Assembly (NCBI GenBank): GCA_029168955.1
Contig: JAPDOI010000695.1
Span: forward strand, 171,001-235,000
DNA: 64,000 nt
From: Aplectana chamaeleonis
Lineage: Eukaryota > Nematoda > Chromadorea > Rhabditida > Cosmocercidae
Reading direction: 5' to 3'
Part shown: in pieces, positions 33,381 through 42,853 of the stretch
How positions within the stretch are numbered: position 1 is the first letter of the stretch
How the letters are laid out: every line of letters starts with the position of its first letter
Notes under the pieces: generated by a model
What the model saw: only the letters and a program-made list of their open reading frames with translations
Told to the model about the DNA's origin: nothing
The model's database searches: none
Program-made: the position numbers and the translations under genes

Positions 33381-34935
33381 CTGGATTTGATGCCAATGTG
33401 TGCTTGCCAGATCATTCCCATTATCGATTGATTGTTGCTGTGCCTACTCAGTTTATGTATGAATATTGGTGGATAGTTTGACTGTAGCAGGCACGAGGTG
33501 GTATGGTTTTATTGTAGGCTAACGTTTCAGCGGTTTCGCCCTCTTCGGAGTCTGAAAAAGGTCGAATGTATGTGTAAAATTACTCGGCTAAACGTAGCTT
33601 TTACCCTACAGAAATTCAAGACAAAATTCTCCAAACAATTGGCTGGGATGCTTGGATTCTATGGCATCTCGTCCCCGATTACGCATTGCAGTACCAGATC
33701 GGCGCAAGTGGGGTTAGAGTGAGACTACCGGGGCCCGCGATCAGGGTGGGCTGCGTGCCTGCGTCTCTGCCGCTCTCATATGGTATGTGTATGCGCGAAT
33801 GAGAAGCGTGCCAGAAATGGGAATTCGACGCAATGATAGTGACTGAGTGAGATTCAGCGATGGAAAACCTTATTCACGTTTTTTTAGAACACTGGGAATT
33901 GAAGAACAATTCGCATAAACCTTTTAAAGATCTGCGAATGAATGAACTTTTTGAAATCAGCCTATTTTAATTGTCGAATGAATGAATGAATGCGGATCCG
34001 TTTTTAAATTAACTTTCAAATTGATTTCGATTGTGTCTTTCTAGAATTTTGTAAAGAATGAAAATTCCAAGAAGCTGTTCTCAATTCGATTAGAATGAAT
34101 CTTCGAGAATTTATTTCAATACTTGAAAATAGATTTCCCAAGAGATTATGAACCATATAGAAGGTAAATAGGCGATTATTTCCGAGTTCGAATATTTGAA
34201 AGTCATGGCCATATGGCCCAATATTCGAAAAATCGCAAATTTCAACTTTCCGATCAGGACTAATATTAGGAAAGACTGAATAATTTGATTACCGATTGAA
34301 TCGGATATGCGAATGAATCAAAAATAGGTTCTTCTAAATGAATCGATCATTGGAAAAAAATTAAGAATGAGAAATTTCAAATTTGGATTTTTCGAAAAAA
34401 TACTTCCACCTTTCTGAAGGAATCGGTTGATCCAAGAAGTATGCTACTTGGAATTCCCGTATGAATCAAATTATCTCGAAAAAGTATAAATGTAAATTCC
34501 TGAACAGATGGATCCTGTGGAAAAATCATTAAAAGTGAAATGATAATGCAAACATTTGGAACATTTGAAAAATATTTGAAACATCTGAAAAATAATAATT
34601 GAAACATTTGAAAAGAAACTATAAATTCAAATTTTTGAATGAATCGAGTATTCAAGAAGGAATTATATTTCCGAAGTTTTGAATGAATTGAATATACAAC
34701 TAGGCGTATGATTCGGTCACTTCTAGAGCACGCGTTTTCTAATAAAGAGGCTCCCACTGCTTTCGAATTGTGTGCTCAAAATTTATTCAGTAAGCTACGA
34801 GAATACATGAAAATACGAAAATACATCTTCTAAAGTTCTGTGGATGATAAAGATATATGGTTTGCTATCTATCAGCCAAAACTCGTTCAAAACTGAATTC
34901 ATAACGCAATTCATGTTCATCGTGGAACATGAACA
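33381..34935. repeat. GAATGAAT-rich low-complexity stretch
   Basis: From about 33880 to 34720 the AT-rich sequence repeats GAATGAAT, TTGAATGAATCGA and ATTTGAAA words at irregular spacing. The long minus frame (34377-34757) follows this composition and is not called. Part of the right end may be the 5' leader of the LINE. The hammerhead-like motif at 33519-33555 lies to the left. Confidence 0.45.
33519..33555 (-). other. Penelope-type terminal motif, hammerhead-like
   Basis: The minus strand reads ACTCCGAAGAGGGC, GAAACC, then GCTGAAACGTTAGCC. A block of the form C-T-x-x-GAAG-A followed by GAAACG is typical of the terminal repeats of Penelope-like elements, where it overlaps a hammerhead ribozyme core (general knowledge). 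The CUGAUGA core is not intact here, so a working ribozyme is unlikely. No GIY-YIG or RT sequence is visible next to it. Confidence 0.35.
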
Positions 34936-35221
34936 TGGCGATTCCATCCAATCCCTGCTGCGGAGGAACGAATTCTGCCCTCACAGCTACGAGTTGCTCT
35001 ATTGAACACTTGAAAATCAATGAACTGCCCTAATCAGTGATCCCCCTCCCCCCGATTCGCTTAGGTACTGTGAGCATTCCTCTCAGGACAGTCGTCGAAC
35101 GTTGCCACATATCCTTCCCAGACTGGGGCTGGAGAGAGAGGAGAGCGCCAGACGAAGCAGGGCAGTATACATTGGATCCGACTCACTCATTTTCGGATAC
35201 CCATCCCAATGAACCGAAATT

Positions 35222-35505
35222 TTCATAATTCAAAATCCGATTCACCGGAAAAAACGCCAGAATCCGAGCGATCCAAAATCCGAATCACCGAAAAAATGTC
35301 AAAATCCGAGTGATTCAAAATCCGATTCACCGAAAAAACGTCAAAATCCGAGGGATCCAAAATCCGATTCACCGGAAAAACGCCAGAATCCGAGCGATCC
35401 AAAATCCGAATCACCGAAAAAACGTCAAAATCCGAGTGATCAAAAATCCGATTCACCGAAAAAACTTCAAAATCCGATTGATTCAAAATCTGAATCACCG
35501 AAATG
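35222..35505 (+). repeat. 42-bp minisatellite inside LINE ORF1
   Basis: Six to seven copies of a 42-bp unit, about AAATCCGATTCACCGAAAAA followed by ACGTCAAAATCCGAGTGATC with small variations. The unit length is a multiple of three and the coding frame stays open through all but the first unit, which has one extra A. The product is basic and Ser/Pro-rich, suiting an unstructured nucleic-acid-binding tail. Confidence 0.9.
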
Positions 35506-35878
35506 TGCCATGAGCCGGATAATGATCTGGATTCCGAACATCATTGAATCCTCTGGGGACGATGACCTCATGAGGGAGTACATGAGTGGTAACATAGAGA
35601 TTCGTCGACATCCTCAAACTAGGGCCAGCACTGAAAACTCAAGGCCACGAATTATCAAGATCAGTTTAGGAAGTCAGCAACTCAGGGACAGGTTGTTGGA
35701 GCACATGAGAGATGGCCTCCAATCTCTAACCAAGGACTTTGTTCATTCATATGCTAGAACCGATTACACTCCCGAAGAACTTCGTCACGATCGCATGCTC
35801 CGCAAAAAAGCAGGTATAATGAATATGGAGGAAGGTAAGCTAATGTACGTGGTGCGTGACCTAGTCATCCATAGCTCG

Positions 35879-36506
35879 GACAGTCGGGGCTTAGTACGTC
35901 GGCACACTACCGTTAGTACGCCGGCACAAAGGGATCGGCAGCACCTGTGCTGTAGATGCTGGTAACAGCAGGATATGCTGGCAACGACCAGGAGCTCCTG
36001 TTGCTTGTGCTGGCGTACTAACGCTTTGTTTATCGTGGCACGCGTGCTATTGCCAGCCACTCTCTCCTAGTGTCTGCTGACACTCTTCCATTGATTTGTC
36101 TCATACGAATGAACATTGCAGCATCCTCTGGTACGACGGCGGCGGGTATATAAGGCGGCCAGTCTCGTTGAGGCCAGTCCGAGGAGGTGGCTTTGTGTCA
36201 CTGTTCGGAAGTTAATTTTTGGAACGCTGAGGGGATCATCCCTATCGCCCATCGCGAGGGAAGCCTCCTGGTTGCGGACCGCGGCGAGGATGTTCTCCTT
36301 GCTGCTGGACGTGACAAAAATTATATCCAACACCGGTAAGGAGGGTGGCAGTCAAAACGCTGTCGATAATGAGCGTTAGTACGCCAGCATACGTTGGCAG
36401 GATATGCTGCCGCAACCGGCAGCTCTTGCACACAACGAGCGTTAGTATGCCAGGTTTGCCCTGGCGTACTAACGGTATTGTGCCGACGTACTAAGCCCCG
36501 ACTGTC
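35879..36506. mobile_element. TIR element inserted in LINE ORF1
   Basis: Ends GACAGTCGGGGCTTAGTACG and its inverse CGTACTAAGCCCCGACTGTC, with the inverted match extending through GTCGGCAC (28 bp). Subterminal GTTAGTACGCC and GGCGTACTAAC words recur on both sides. The interior has a TATA-box-like GGGTATATAAGGCGG at about 36144 and the fragment shared with 25862-25920. The target duplication is not clear by eye, so the superfamily is unassigned. No transposase. Confidence 0.85.
36144..36158 (+). promoter_or_regulatory. TATA-box-like core promoter in the TIR element
   Basis: GGGTATATAAGGCGG is a strong match to a metazoan TATA box with GC flanks. About 100-180 bp downstream lies the sequence shared with 25.86 kb and a GGTAAGG donor-like site at 36331. 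This is only a sequence match; transcription is untested. Confidence 0.35.
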
Positions 36507-36642
36507 TGAGAGGCTTAAAAATCCGCGCGACCTACCTCCCAGACGTGCAGGCGCAAGTCACAGTTCATCACAAATTGACCCAATCCCAGTTCCTGCTGGT
36601 CAAGTTGAGGACACGCCAGCCCCCTCTACATCTTCTCGCTAG

Positions 36643-39507
36643 GAAACAGGACAATCCAATTCGGCCAATAGAGTACATTTTGTAAAGAACGCTGAAACCC
36701 ATTTTCCAGAAAGCACCAGAACACTGCAGAAATCTCCTCGATTTTTTCTATTCAATGCTAGATCTATTGTGAACAAAATACCATATTTAAATTTTCTATT
36801 ACAACAAAACACTAAGGCGCTTTTCATTACAGAGAGTTGGTGCAAACCTAATACAATTCATGATGCCATTTTGAGTTCTGACTCAACCTATGCAGTTTAT
36901 CGCTGTGATCGAGAAGGTGATAGAGTGGGGGGTGGGGTGCTGGTTCTTGTTCATCGTGAAGTTAGCCATCACTTCATATTACGCAAAGATTTTTATGGTA
37001 TGATACAAGCGATTGCCATAGAAGTAAATGCCCACTCTAGGAAAATTTGCTTCTTCCTTGCATATCGTAGCCCTTCCTGTACCACGGCTATTTTTATCGA
37101 GTTCATCGACTTCCTTCAAAGCTTTTTCGAAGGCTTCTGCGATGAAATTGTAATACTTGGTGACTTCAACTTTCCCTTGATTGACTGGGAGAACATGTCC
37201 CATACAGGAAATAGCTCAACTCCATCGTCCACTCTTTTTCTTAATTTGGTTAGCTCTTTCAATTTGACGCAGATTGTTAAGAAACCCACCCATGGTCTCA
37301 ATATTCTGGACATCTTACTTGCATCTGATCAAAGCATACTCAAAAACTGCCACGTTATTGCACCATTCAGCACGTCCGATCATAATACTGTTTCTCTTGG
37401 AATCTACGACACTTGTCCCGTTGCTGCCAAAAATGCCGCTTATTTTAGAAATTTTTCAAAAGGTGATTTTGATTCGATAAATTATAGCCTAGCTCAGATT
37501 AATTGGCTCTTAGTTAGCAACGCCTGCAATAGCGTGGATGTTTTTTACTCCCATCTCGTCGGCGTTTGTAACCAGCTGATAGAAAAACACATCCCGTTAA
37601 TTCGTCTTAGCGAAACTAGAGAGCGTTACCCTAAACGCATACGTGTGCTGAAAGCCAAAATAAGCCGTCTGCATTCCACCAGATCATCCAGTAATGATTC
37701 AATGCGAGTCACACAATCCCGAAGACTAAAACGTTTACTGGCACGATATCAGATGAAGAAAGAGGAGCGCATTTTTTCGTGCAAGAACAAAAAACGTCTT
37801 TTTAGCGTTTGTCGGAAAAAGCTTCAGCTAGCTGAAAGTATTCCAACCATGATCACTGATGATGGTCATGTCAGAGATGACATCGGTAAATCCAACTTAT
37901 TTGCGAAGTTTTTCGAATCAGTGTACAGACGGCCTCAAGATACTGGAGCACGATTACCTTCAATGACTGACAGCAAGTTGGACTGGGTAGACATATCAAG
38001 TGAGGTTGTTTATGGCACGCTTCGTAAACTACCCAATAGAGTCTCCACATCACCCGACAACATACCGTACATTTTTCTCAAAAAAGCAGCAATTGGTCTT
38101 ACATCGCCTCTCACGCTATTCTTCAGCAAATGCTTACTTTTGGGACAAGTTCCTAGTATATGGAAAATCGGCTTTGTCAGACCAATTTTCAAAAAGGGAT
38201 GCAAATATGATGTAAAAAACTATAGACCGATTTGTTTGACCAGTCCAACTAGCAAGGTTATGGAGCGTATAATATGCAAAGCGCTAACGAGTTATTTAAC
38301 GGAAAACGATTTGCTAAACGAAAATCAACATGGTTTTATAAAACACAGATCTACTGTATCGGCCTTGCTATCAACGCTTACTCTTTGGCAGAGGGAGGTG
38401 GACAGGGGAAACTATGTCTCTGTTTGTTTTATTGATTATGCCAAGGCGTTCGATTCCATTTCAATCCCTTTACTATTGAACAAACTTGCAGCATACGGTA
38501 TAAAAGGTAGACTACTGGCGTTTTTGAAATCCTTCCTAAGCGACAGATATCAGTCAGTTATCGTTAATGCGGCCAAATCTGACTTGTATCCAACACGAAG
38601 TGGAGTGCCACAGGGCACCTGCATAGGTCCTCTCATGTTCATCCTTTTCATAAATGACTTATTCTCTGCGCTTCCTTCAGAGTGTTTTTGCAGTATCTAC
38701 GCTGACGACTCCAAAATTTTCACTACAAATGACTGCGCAAAGCTTCAGACTGCTATAGAGGCTGTGGAGAAGTGGTCGAAGGCGTGGTCTCTCAATATTT
38801 CTAATGAAAAAACGGTCGTCATGAGAATTGGAAAAAATCACCCCAATTTCCTTTTTACCATTAACGGAATGCCTTTAAATTGCGTATGCGAGATCCGTGA
38901 TTTGGGTGCTATGTACAGCGACAAACTCGATTTCGAATGTTACATAAGAAAGCAAATCGCTAGTGCTTATTCCAGATCTCACTTTATTCTAAGAGCGTTC
39001 AAAATTCGAAACCCTCGCACATTGTTTCAGCTGTTCGCTTTGTACGTTAGACCCTTACTCGAGTTTTGTTCACCTATTTGGTCACCTTACAAGAGAAGTC
39101 TCATAGAGGACATTGAGAAGGTTCAAAAAAGCTTCACGTACCGCTGCTTTCTTAGAAGGGGCATGACTGGGATTACATACGAACAACGCCTTCTTAGTCT
39201 TAGAACCGAGACGTTAGAGTTTCGTCGGAAAATGATCGATTTCAACCTCATGTACAAACTTACGACGGAAGAAATTTGCTCGACTCTCCCCTCGCTTTTC
39301 GATCTGTCTCCAACCATAGGTGTATCAAGAGGTCACCCCTACAGAATAAGACCAGAGAAACCCACAACGCGTGCATATGAGGGTTCTTTCCTAGTAAGAG
39401 TGGTACAGCTTTGGAACAGCCTGAGCACAGATTTTTTCAGATGGAGGAACTCCCGTACATTCCAAACCCATCTAGCATGGCATCTCAAAAGTTTGTCCGA
39501 TCAGTGA
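36643..39507 (+). CDS. LINE ORF2: APE-type endonuclease plus reverse transcriptase
   Basis: Open without a stop for 954 codons. The endonuclease begins with FLFNARSIVNK (36748 onward), which precedes the first conventional start; the open frame itself begins directly after the ORF1 stop. Catalytic landmarks are present: ITESWC, ILGDFNFP and TSDHNTVS. The reverse transcriptase follows, with YRPICLTSPTSKVMERII, QHGFIKHRSTVSAL, IDYAKAFDSI, SGVPQGTCIGPLMF and the active site YADDSKIF. The C-terminal part has YVRPLLEFCSPIWSP, usual in CR1 and Jockey groups. ORF2 shares the frame of ORF1 and is separated from it by one TAG. No methionine precedes the FNARS block after that TAG, so translation would need readthrough, reinitiation at a non-AUG codon, or an original sense codon at that site. 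All key residues look intact. Confidence 0.95.
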   Translation, partial: ETGQSNSANRVHFVKNAETHFPESTRTLQKSPRFFLFNARSIVNKIPYLNFLLQQNTKALFITESWCKPNTIHDAILSSDSTYAVYRCDREGDRVGGGVLVLVHREVSHHFILRKDFYGMIQAIAIEVNAHSRKICFFLAYRSPSCTTAIFIEFIDFLQSFFEGFCDEIVILGDFNFPLIDWENMSHTGNSSTPSSTLFLNLVSSFNLTQIVKKPTHGLNILDILLASDQSILKNCHVIAPFSTSDHNTVSLGIYDTCPVAAKNAAYFRNFSKGDFDSINYSLAQINWLLVSNACNSVDVFYSHLVGVCNQLIEKHIPLIRLSETRERYPKRIRVLKAKISRLHSTRSSSNDSMRVTQSRRLKRLLARYQMKKEERIFSCKNKKRLFSVCRKKLQLAESIPTMITDDGHVRDDIGKSNLFAKFFESVYRRPQDTGARLPSMTDSKLDWVDISSEVVYGTLRKLPNRVSTSPDNIPYIFLKKAAIGLTSPLTLFFSKCLLLGQVPSIWKIGFVRPIFKKGCKYDVKNYRPICLTSPTSKVMERIICKALTSYLTENDLLNENQHGFIKHRSTVSALLSTLTLWQREVDRGNYVSVCFIDYAKAFDSISIPLLLNKLAAYGIKGRLLAFLKSFLSDRYQSVIVNAAKSDLYPTRSGVPQGTCIGPLMFILFINDLFSALPSECFCSIYADDSKIFTTNDCAKLQTAIEAVEKWSKAWSLNISNEKTVVMRIGKNHPNFLFTINGMPLNCVCEIRDLGAMYSDKLDFECYIRKQIASAYSRSHFILRAFKIRNPRTLFQLFALYVRPLLEFCSPIWSPYKRSLIEDIEKVQKSFTYRCFLRRGMTGITYEQRLLSLRTETLEFRRKMIDFNLMYKLTTEEICSTLPSLFDLSPTIGVSRGHPYRIRPEKPTTRAYEGSFLVRVVQLWNSLSTDFFRWRNSRTFQTHLAWHLKSLSDQ

Positions 39508-39510
39508 CTT

Positions 39511-40279
39511 TCATTGGTCCACCCAGACCTCTTTGCATCCTACTTGCGCGCGCGGAACAAACTGAACTACTGAAATTTCGAACTCGTTTCCAATTTTTTA
39601 TCCTTACGCGCCGCCATTAAAACATGAGCACAGCAACACTTTATCTATAATGATTCGAACGATTCACGGTCTAGGTTCATTAACGATTTGTCCGCGGGGT
39701 GAGGCGAGTGTGGCGCGGAGTCTCTGAATTTTATGCACTCTACCTCTATCTCGCTCCTCCGAGGAGGGGCGGGGTGGAGGTGGAGGGCGGGGAATTCGCG
39801 AGGCTCCGGGTTGTGCTCACCCTCACCGAGTGGATCAGACGTCCCGTACATCTCCATTGCGTCATGTTGTCCTCGTTTACGCAGGAGAATGTGGATCGTT
39901 GTTGTTGCGGCGGCGTTGTTGTTGTGCCGGCTTGGCTGCTGGCGTTGCTGCGGCGTCGTGAGCATGGTGGTCGATGGAGTGATGTTTGCTTGGCAGTGTT
40001 GTTCACAGCGGGCTGGTGGTGGCGATGATGTTGTGAGCGCTGGACAGGCCGTATTTACGCGGCTGTCACCGCGCGCGATCACTCATCGTCAATGATTGTT
40101 GACCATGTGATGGTGATCATGGGAAAATCAAGGAAATTTTGCTTTTGACTTCACATTTATTGAAAAAAAAATGACTCACTAGCCTATTAGAAAGAAAGAC
40201 TGATCACAATGAGTGCTTCCTCGCTCTCCCACATCTTCAAAATGGCTGTTATGACCTTAATCATCTGTTTTTTTTATAG
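39511..40279. other. LINE 3' flank and GC-rich low-complexity tract
   Basis: 39700-40050 is rich in GTTGTTG, GGCGG and GAGG words and is open on both strands (145 codons minus, 109-120 plus). The peptides are Pro/Thr/His/Gln-rich or Arg/Cys/Val-rich without motifs. A coding exon is possible but cannot be told from composition. Confidence 0.35.
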
Positions 40280-40378
40280 AATACGTTTCCCTCCGTGATT
40301 TCAGCACATTGTTCGAATGAATGGCAGCAGCATCATTTTCAGCTACCGGATTTGGAGCAATGGAAAGCGAGGCCGAAA
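40280..40378 (+). CDS. candidate exon, unknown protein
   Basis: Exactly 33 codons between a TTTTTTTTATAG acceptor and an AAA/GTATAT donor. The peptide starts NTFPSVISAHCSNEWQQHHF and ends LPDLEQWKARPK; phase 0 in and out. Composition is convincingly protein-like. It may belong to the same + strand gene as the exons at 44.06-44.95 kb, about 3.7 kb downstream, but that link is inference. Confidence 0.5.
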
Positions 40379-40916
40379 GTATATGATTTGAGCATTATCT
40401 CGAGAATAATCTCTGATTCCCTTTCTGTTTGTTTGTTACTTCGTAAATGAGTAGCTTAATCGCGACGTAAATGCGTGCCCCAACTGTGCTAGTTTGGCTG
40501 ATTTCTTAAGATTTTTTTTGAAGATTTTGTCATCTCAATACATACCGGACAAAGTCACTGCTGCTGGCCCGACTGCTCTCCTTCCTTCGCAATCGCCCTG
40601 GGTGCGTACCAGTTTAAAGAGGCTCTTGAAATATAGAGCCCGCCCGGGAATGGATATCCAGTTGCGTGCTTAGGCAGTAGTAGATCTTCTTGCGGCCAAG
40701 TGGTTCAGCAGTACTGGTGATACATTAAGTCCGACATAGGAATCAATTTATCATTTAGATTGCATTTCAACAAGAGCACGGTTAACTGCGGAATTTCGTT
40801 GCCCCTAGGCTACTAATTTATAAGGTTTTTGTTGTTTTTTTTTGCTGTTCTCTGGCCATTCATGGTTAACTATTGCTTTGTTTTTTTCCTACGATTTTAT
40901 TTGTCATTGGCTGCAA

Positions 40917-40963
<47 letters not shown>

Positions 40964-41410
40964 ATATGCCATAATTCGGATCGGATGATGAGTCGGATAT
41001 AAGTAGATTCGGCATGTCCTGTTACTCAAAAAAGCGTATTTGATGTCACATTTCATTCTACTGTAGTCATGCAGGTGCGTAATTACACTGAAGACATTTA
41101 ATTGACGCGCATTACGAACTTTGCGCATTTAGATTTCGCACAAGATTGGCATTGATCCTCTTTGTTTGATTTGTCTGTGCGAGTATTGTGCCTGTCAAAG
41201 TGGCATTGCTGCAAAATTCGCGGCGTCGTTCCCCAGAGCGAGAGAAAGTGGGCGTGACCACGAGTTTTCGCCAAATCCTATTTCTGTCCCTGTGTTTCTC
41301 ACCTCTTCGCCGCTGTTAGTTCGATTGACAAGAAATAGACGAAATAAGCGTTTCTATAGAGGGTTGACGGGCAGACGGTAACAAGGGAACACCAACAAAT
41401 ACGAAAAAAC
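40379..41410. other. no gene seen, apart from a microsatellite
   Basis: Apart from the AAAT tract at 40915-40965 I see no element ends and no coding signal. Confidence 0.4.
40915..40965. repeat. (AAAT)n microsatellite
   Basis: About 12 uninterrupted copies of AAAT/ATAA. Confidence 0.98.
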
Positions 41411-41890
41411 TACAGTGGTACGACCGCGACAGCGACAAAAATGGTCGAAACTGCTAGGTCGTGATCATACTTACCGCGACCAGCGACACTGCACATCATG
41501 CATATCGATTTTCGGTCGATACGGATGGTAAACATTGCGTCGCGACGCTCGTCGCTGGAAGTATGATCCCTGCCTTACCATCCCGTGACGTTGCTGCCGT
41601 CGCTACCAGCTCGCGGCAAGGCTTACTCTGCTCGCGCACTCTGAATACGCGGCGGTCGTCCACATCGCGCGGCGCAGTTTGTGCCGCGTAGCACCCCCTA
41701 TAACTCACGCCGTCTCCGCGACAGCGAGTTTCTCTGCGATGAAACTTTAAAAGGCCATTAGGCAAATGGTATACTGTTGCGACACGCGGTCGCGTCGCTC
41801 TGCACAGCGACACCGACAGTGGCAACGACAGGCATCGGCACATTTGCAGTATGTCAGCCCCCTCCGCGACACGTCGCTGCGACGAACACA
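41411..41890. repeat. GCGACAGCGAC-rich repeat, possible hAT-like element
   Basis: Both ends are dense in CGCGACAGCGAC, CGACCAGCGAC and CGTCGCTGCGAC words. The left border reads CAGTGGTACGACCGCGACAG; the right, inverted, reads TACTGTGTTCGTCGCAGCGA. Subterminal word clustering is typical of non-autonomous hAT elements, but no target duplication was fixed. Confidence 0.45.
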
Positions 41891-41969
41891 GTACGATTGG
41901 CTCCTAAACCATGTGTATTGATTGAACGGTCAATCCTATTCGAAGAGGATTAGACAGGAACTCACTGGT

Positions 41970-42195
41970 ATTTAGGAATTCTGCGCTATCGCAGCAGGGG
42001 GGGGGGCAATATGGCGCGATGCATTTGGCCACGCCCATTTTACTTTGCCGCACTGAATTTGAGCACCTACCCGGGGTTTGAATCCCCTGCTGAAAACAGG
42101 AGAGTCGTTGCGGCACGAAAAAACGGCGTAGCCAATTGCGGTACCACGCTGCCCCCCCCCACTGCGATAGCACTTACGAATTCAATGGGGAGAAA
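41970..42195. repeat. fold-back MITE
   Basis: GGAATTCTGCGCTATCGCAG followed by a G-run pairs with a C-run followed by ACTGCGATAGCACTTACGAATTC. The inner TTGGCCACGCC and CGTAGCCAA also pair. The word GGCCACGCCCATTTT relates it to similar non-coding segments near 5885. Confidence 0.7.
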
Positions 42196-42399
42196 TGACC
42201 CTCATCATGCTCATTTATACTAACTCTTTAACATTACATTCACTTTAAAGATACTTAAATATATTGTAAAGAATGAATTTTGAAAAATTGGTTTGCAAAT
42301 ACTTCGAGATAAAGAGGATTATGAATGAATTGTTTATTATGGTACAGTAGAGAAACGTTTTTTTCTTGAATATTTTCCCCGGGCTATCGATTTTCGATA

Positions 42400-42660
42400 G
42401 ACTTCTTGCATTTTACCTACGTCTATCCAACCGGATATCCGACTCGGATATTCGGATTCCGAATAATCAAAAAAAAGTAATTTTCGGATTGATCCGAAAT
42501 CCGACTATCCGTTTAGCCTCCCAATCCTAATGACTCGGATTATCCTATGTTGCTATTTTGAATCTATCCGTTTGAGTCGGATATCCGCGACCTTCGATTT
42601 TTGAGTTATCCGAAATCCGAGTATCCGAATATTTTTGATTCGGATCCGATGTATACAGGG
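42400..42660. repeat. CGGATATCCGA-word repeat
   Basis: Alternating ATCCGACTCGGATATTCGGATTC, AATCCGACTATCCG and GAGTCGGATATCCG words, like 18780-18970. Probably the subterminal region of a non-autonomous element. Confidence 0.5.
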
Positions 42661-42853
42661 CAGGCGAGAGGCGGGAGAGTGCCAGACGCGCGAGGGCCAG
42701 GCGGCGCTGGCTGGTGCCGGGGACGGCGGGGACGACATGCCCGGAAGCTGGATGCTTGAAGCTGAGTGACATACCTTTTCAAAGTCCGTGGAACATCAGG
42801 TATTCGGTAGATAGACGGCGGGGTACCGAGATATCAGAAGGCAGTACCCCAAA

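Larger units (their letters stand above)
35222..36642 (+). pseudogene. LINE ORF1, RNA-binding protein, split by a TIR element
   Basis: An N-terminal array of 14-residue repeats (consensus KSDSPKKRQNPSDP; 35222-35505) is followed by a domain with IKISLGSQQLRDRLLEHM, then DYTPEELRHDRMLRKKAG and EGKLMYVVRDLVIH. The T-P-E-E-L-x-x-D-R-x-L-R pattern and the closing R-D-L are typical of nematode LINE ORF1 proteins, which bind element RNA. The frame breaks at 35876, resumes at 36505 as SERLKNPRDLPPRR, and ends at TAG 36640-36642. Removing 35876-36504 (629 bp) restores a single frame, so the insertion is the only lesion seen in this part. Confidence 0.8.
34936..39510 (+). mobile_element. CR1/Jockey-group LINE, nearly complete
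   Basis: A non-LTR retrotransposon with ORF1 (34936-36642, interrupted) and ORF2 (36643-39507, fully open). The enzyme moves by reverse transcription at nicked target DNA. The ATG at 34936 begins a 32-codon frame (MAIPSNPCCGGTNSALTATS) that may be the true ORF1 start, separated from the rest by frameshifts. No poly(A) or short 3' repeat marks the 3' end after 39507, and no target duplication was found, so the boundaries are provisional. Confidence 0.8.

Noticed and set aside
34377..34757. 126-codon minus frame
   Set aside because: Phe/Ile/Ser-rich translation of GAATGAAT-type low complexity.
35873..36512. 8-bp hAT-type target duplication around the ORF1 insertion
   Set aside because: The flanking 8-mers AGCTCGGA and TCTGAGAG do not match.
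39645..40095. Long overlapping frames on both strands after the LINE
   Set aside because: GC-rich low complexity keeps several frames open at once; no motif, start context or splice site singles one out.
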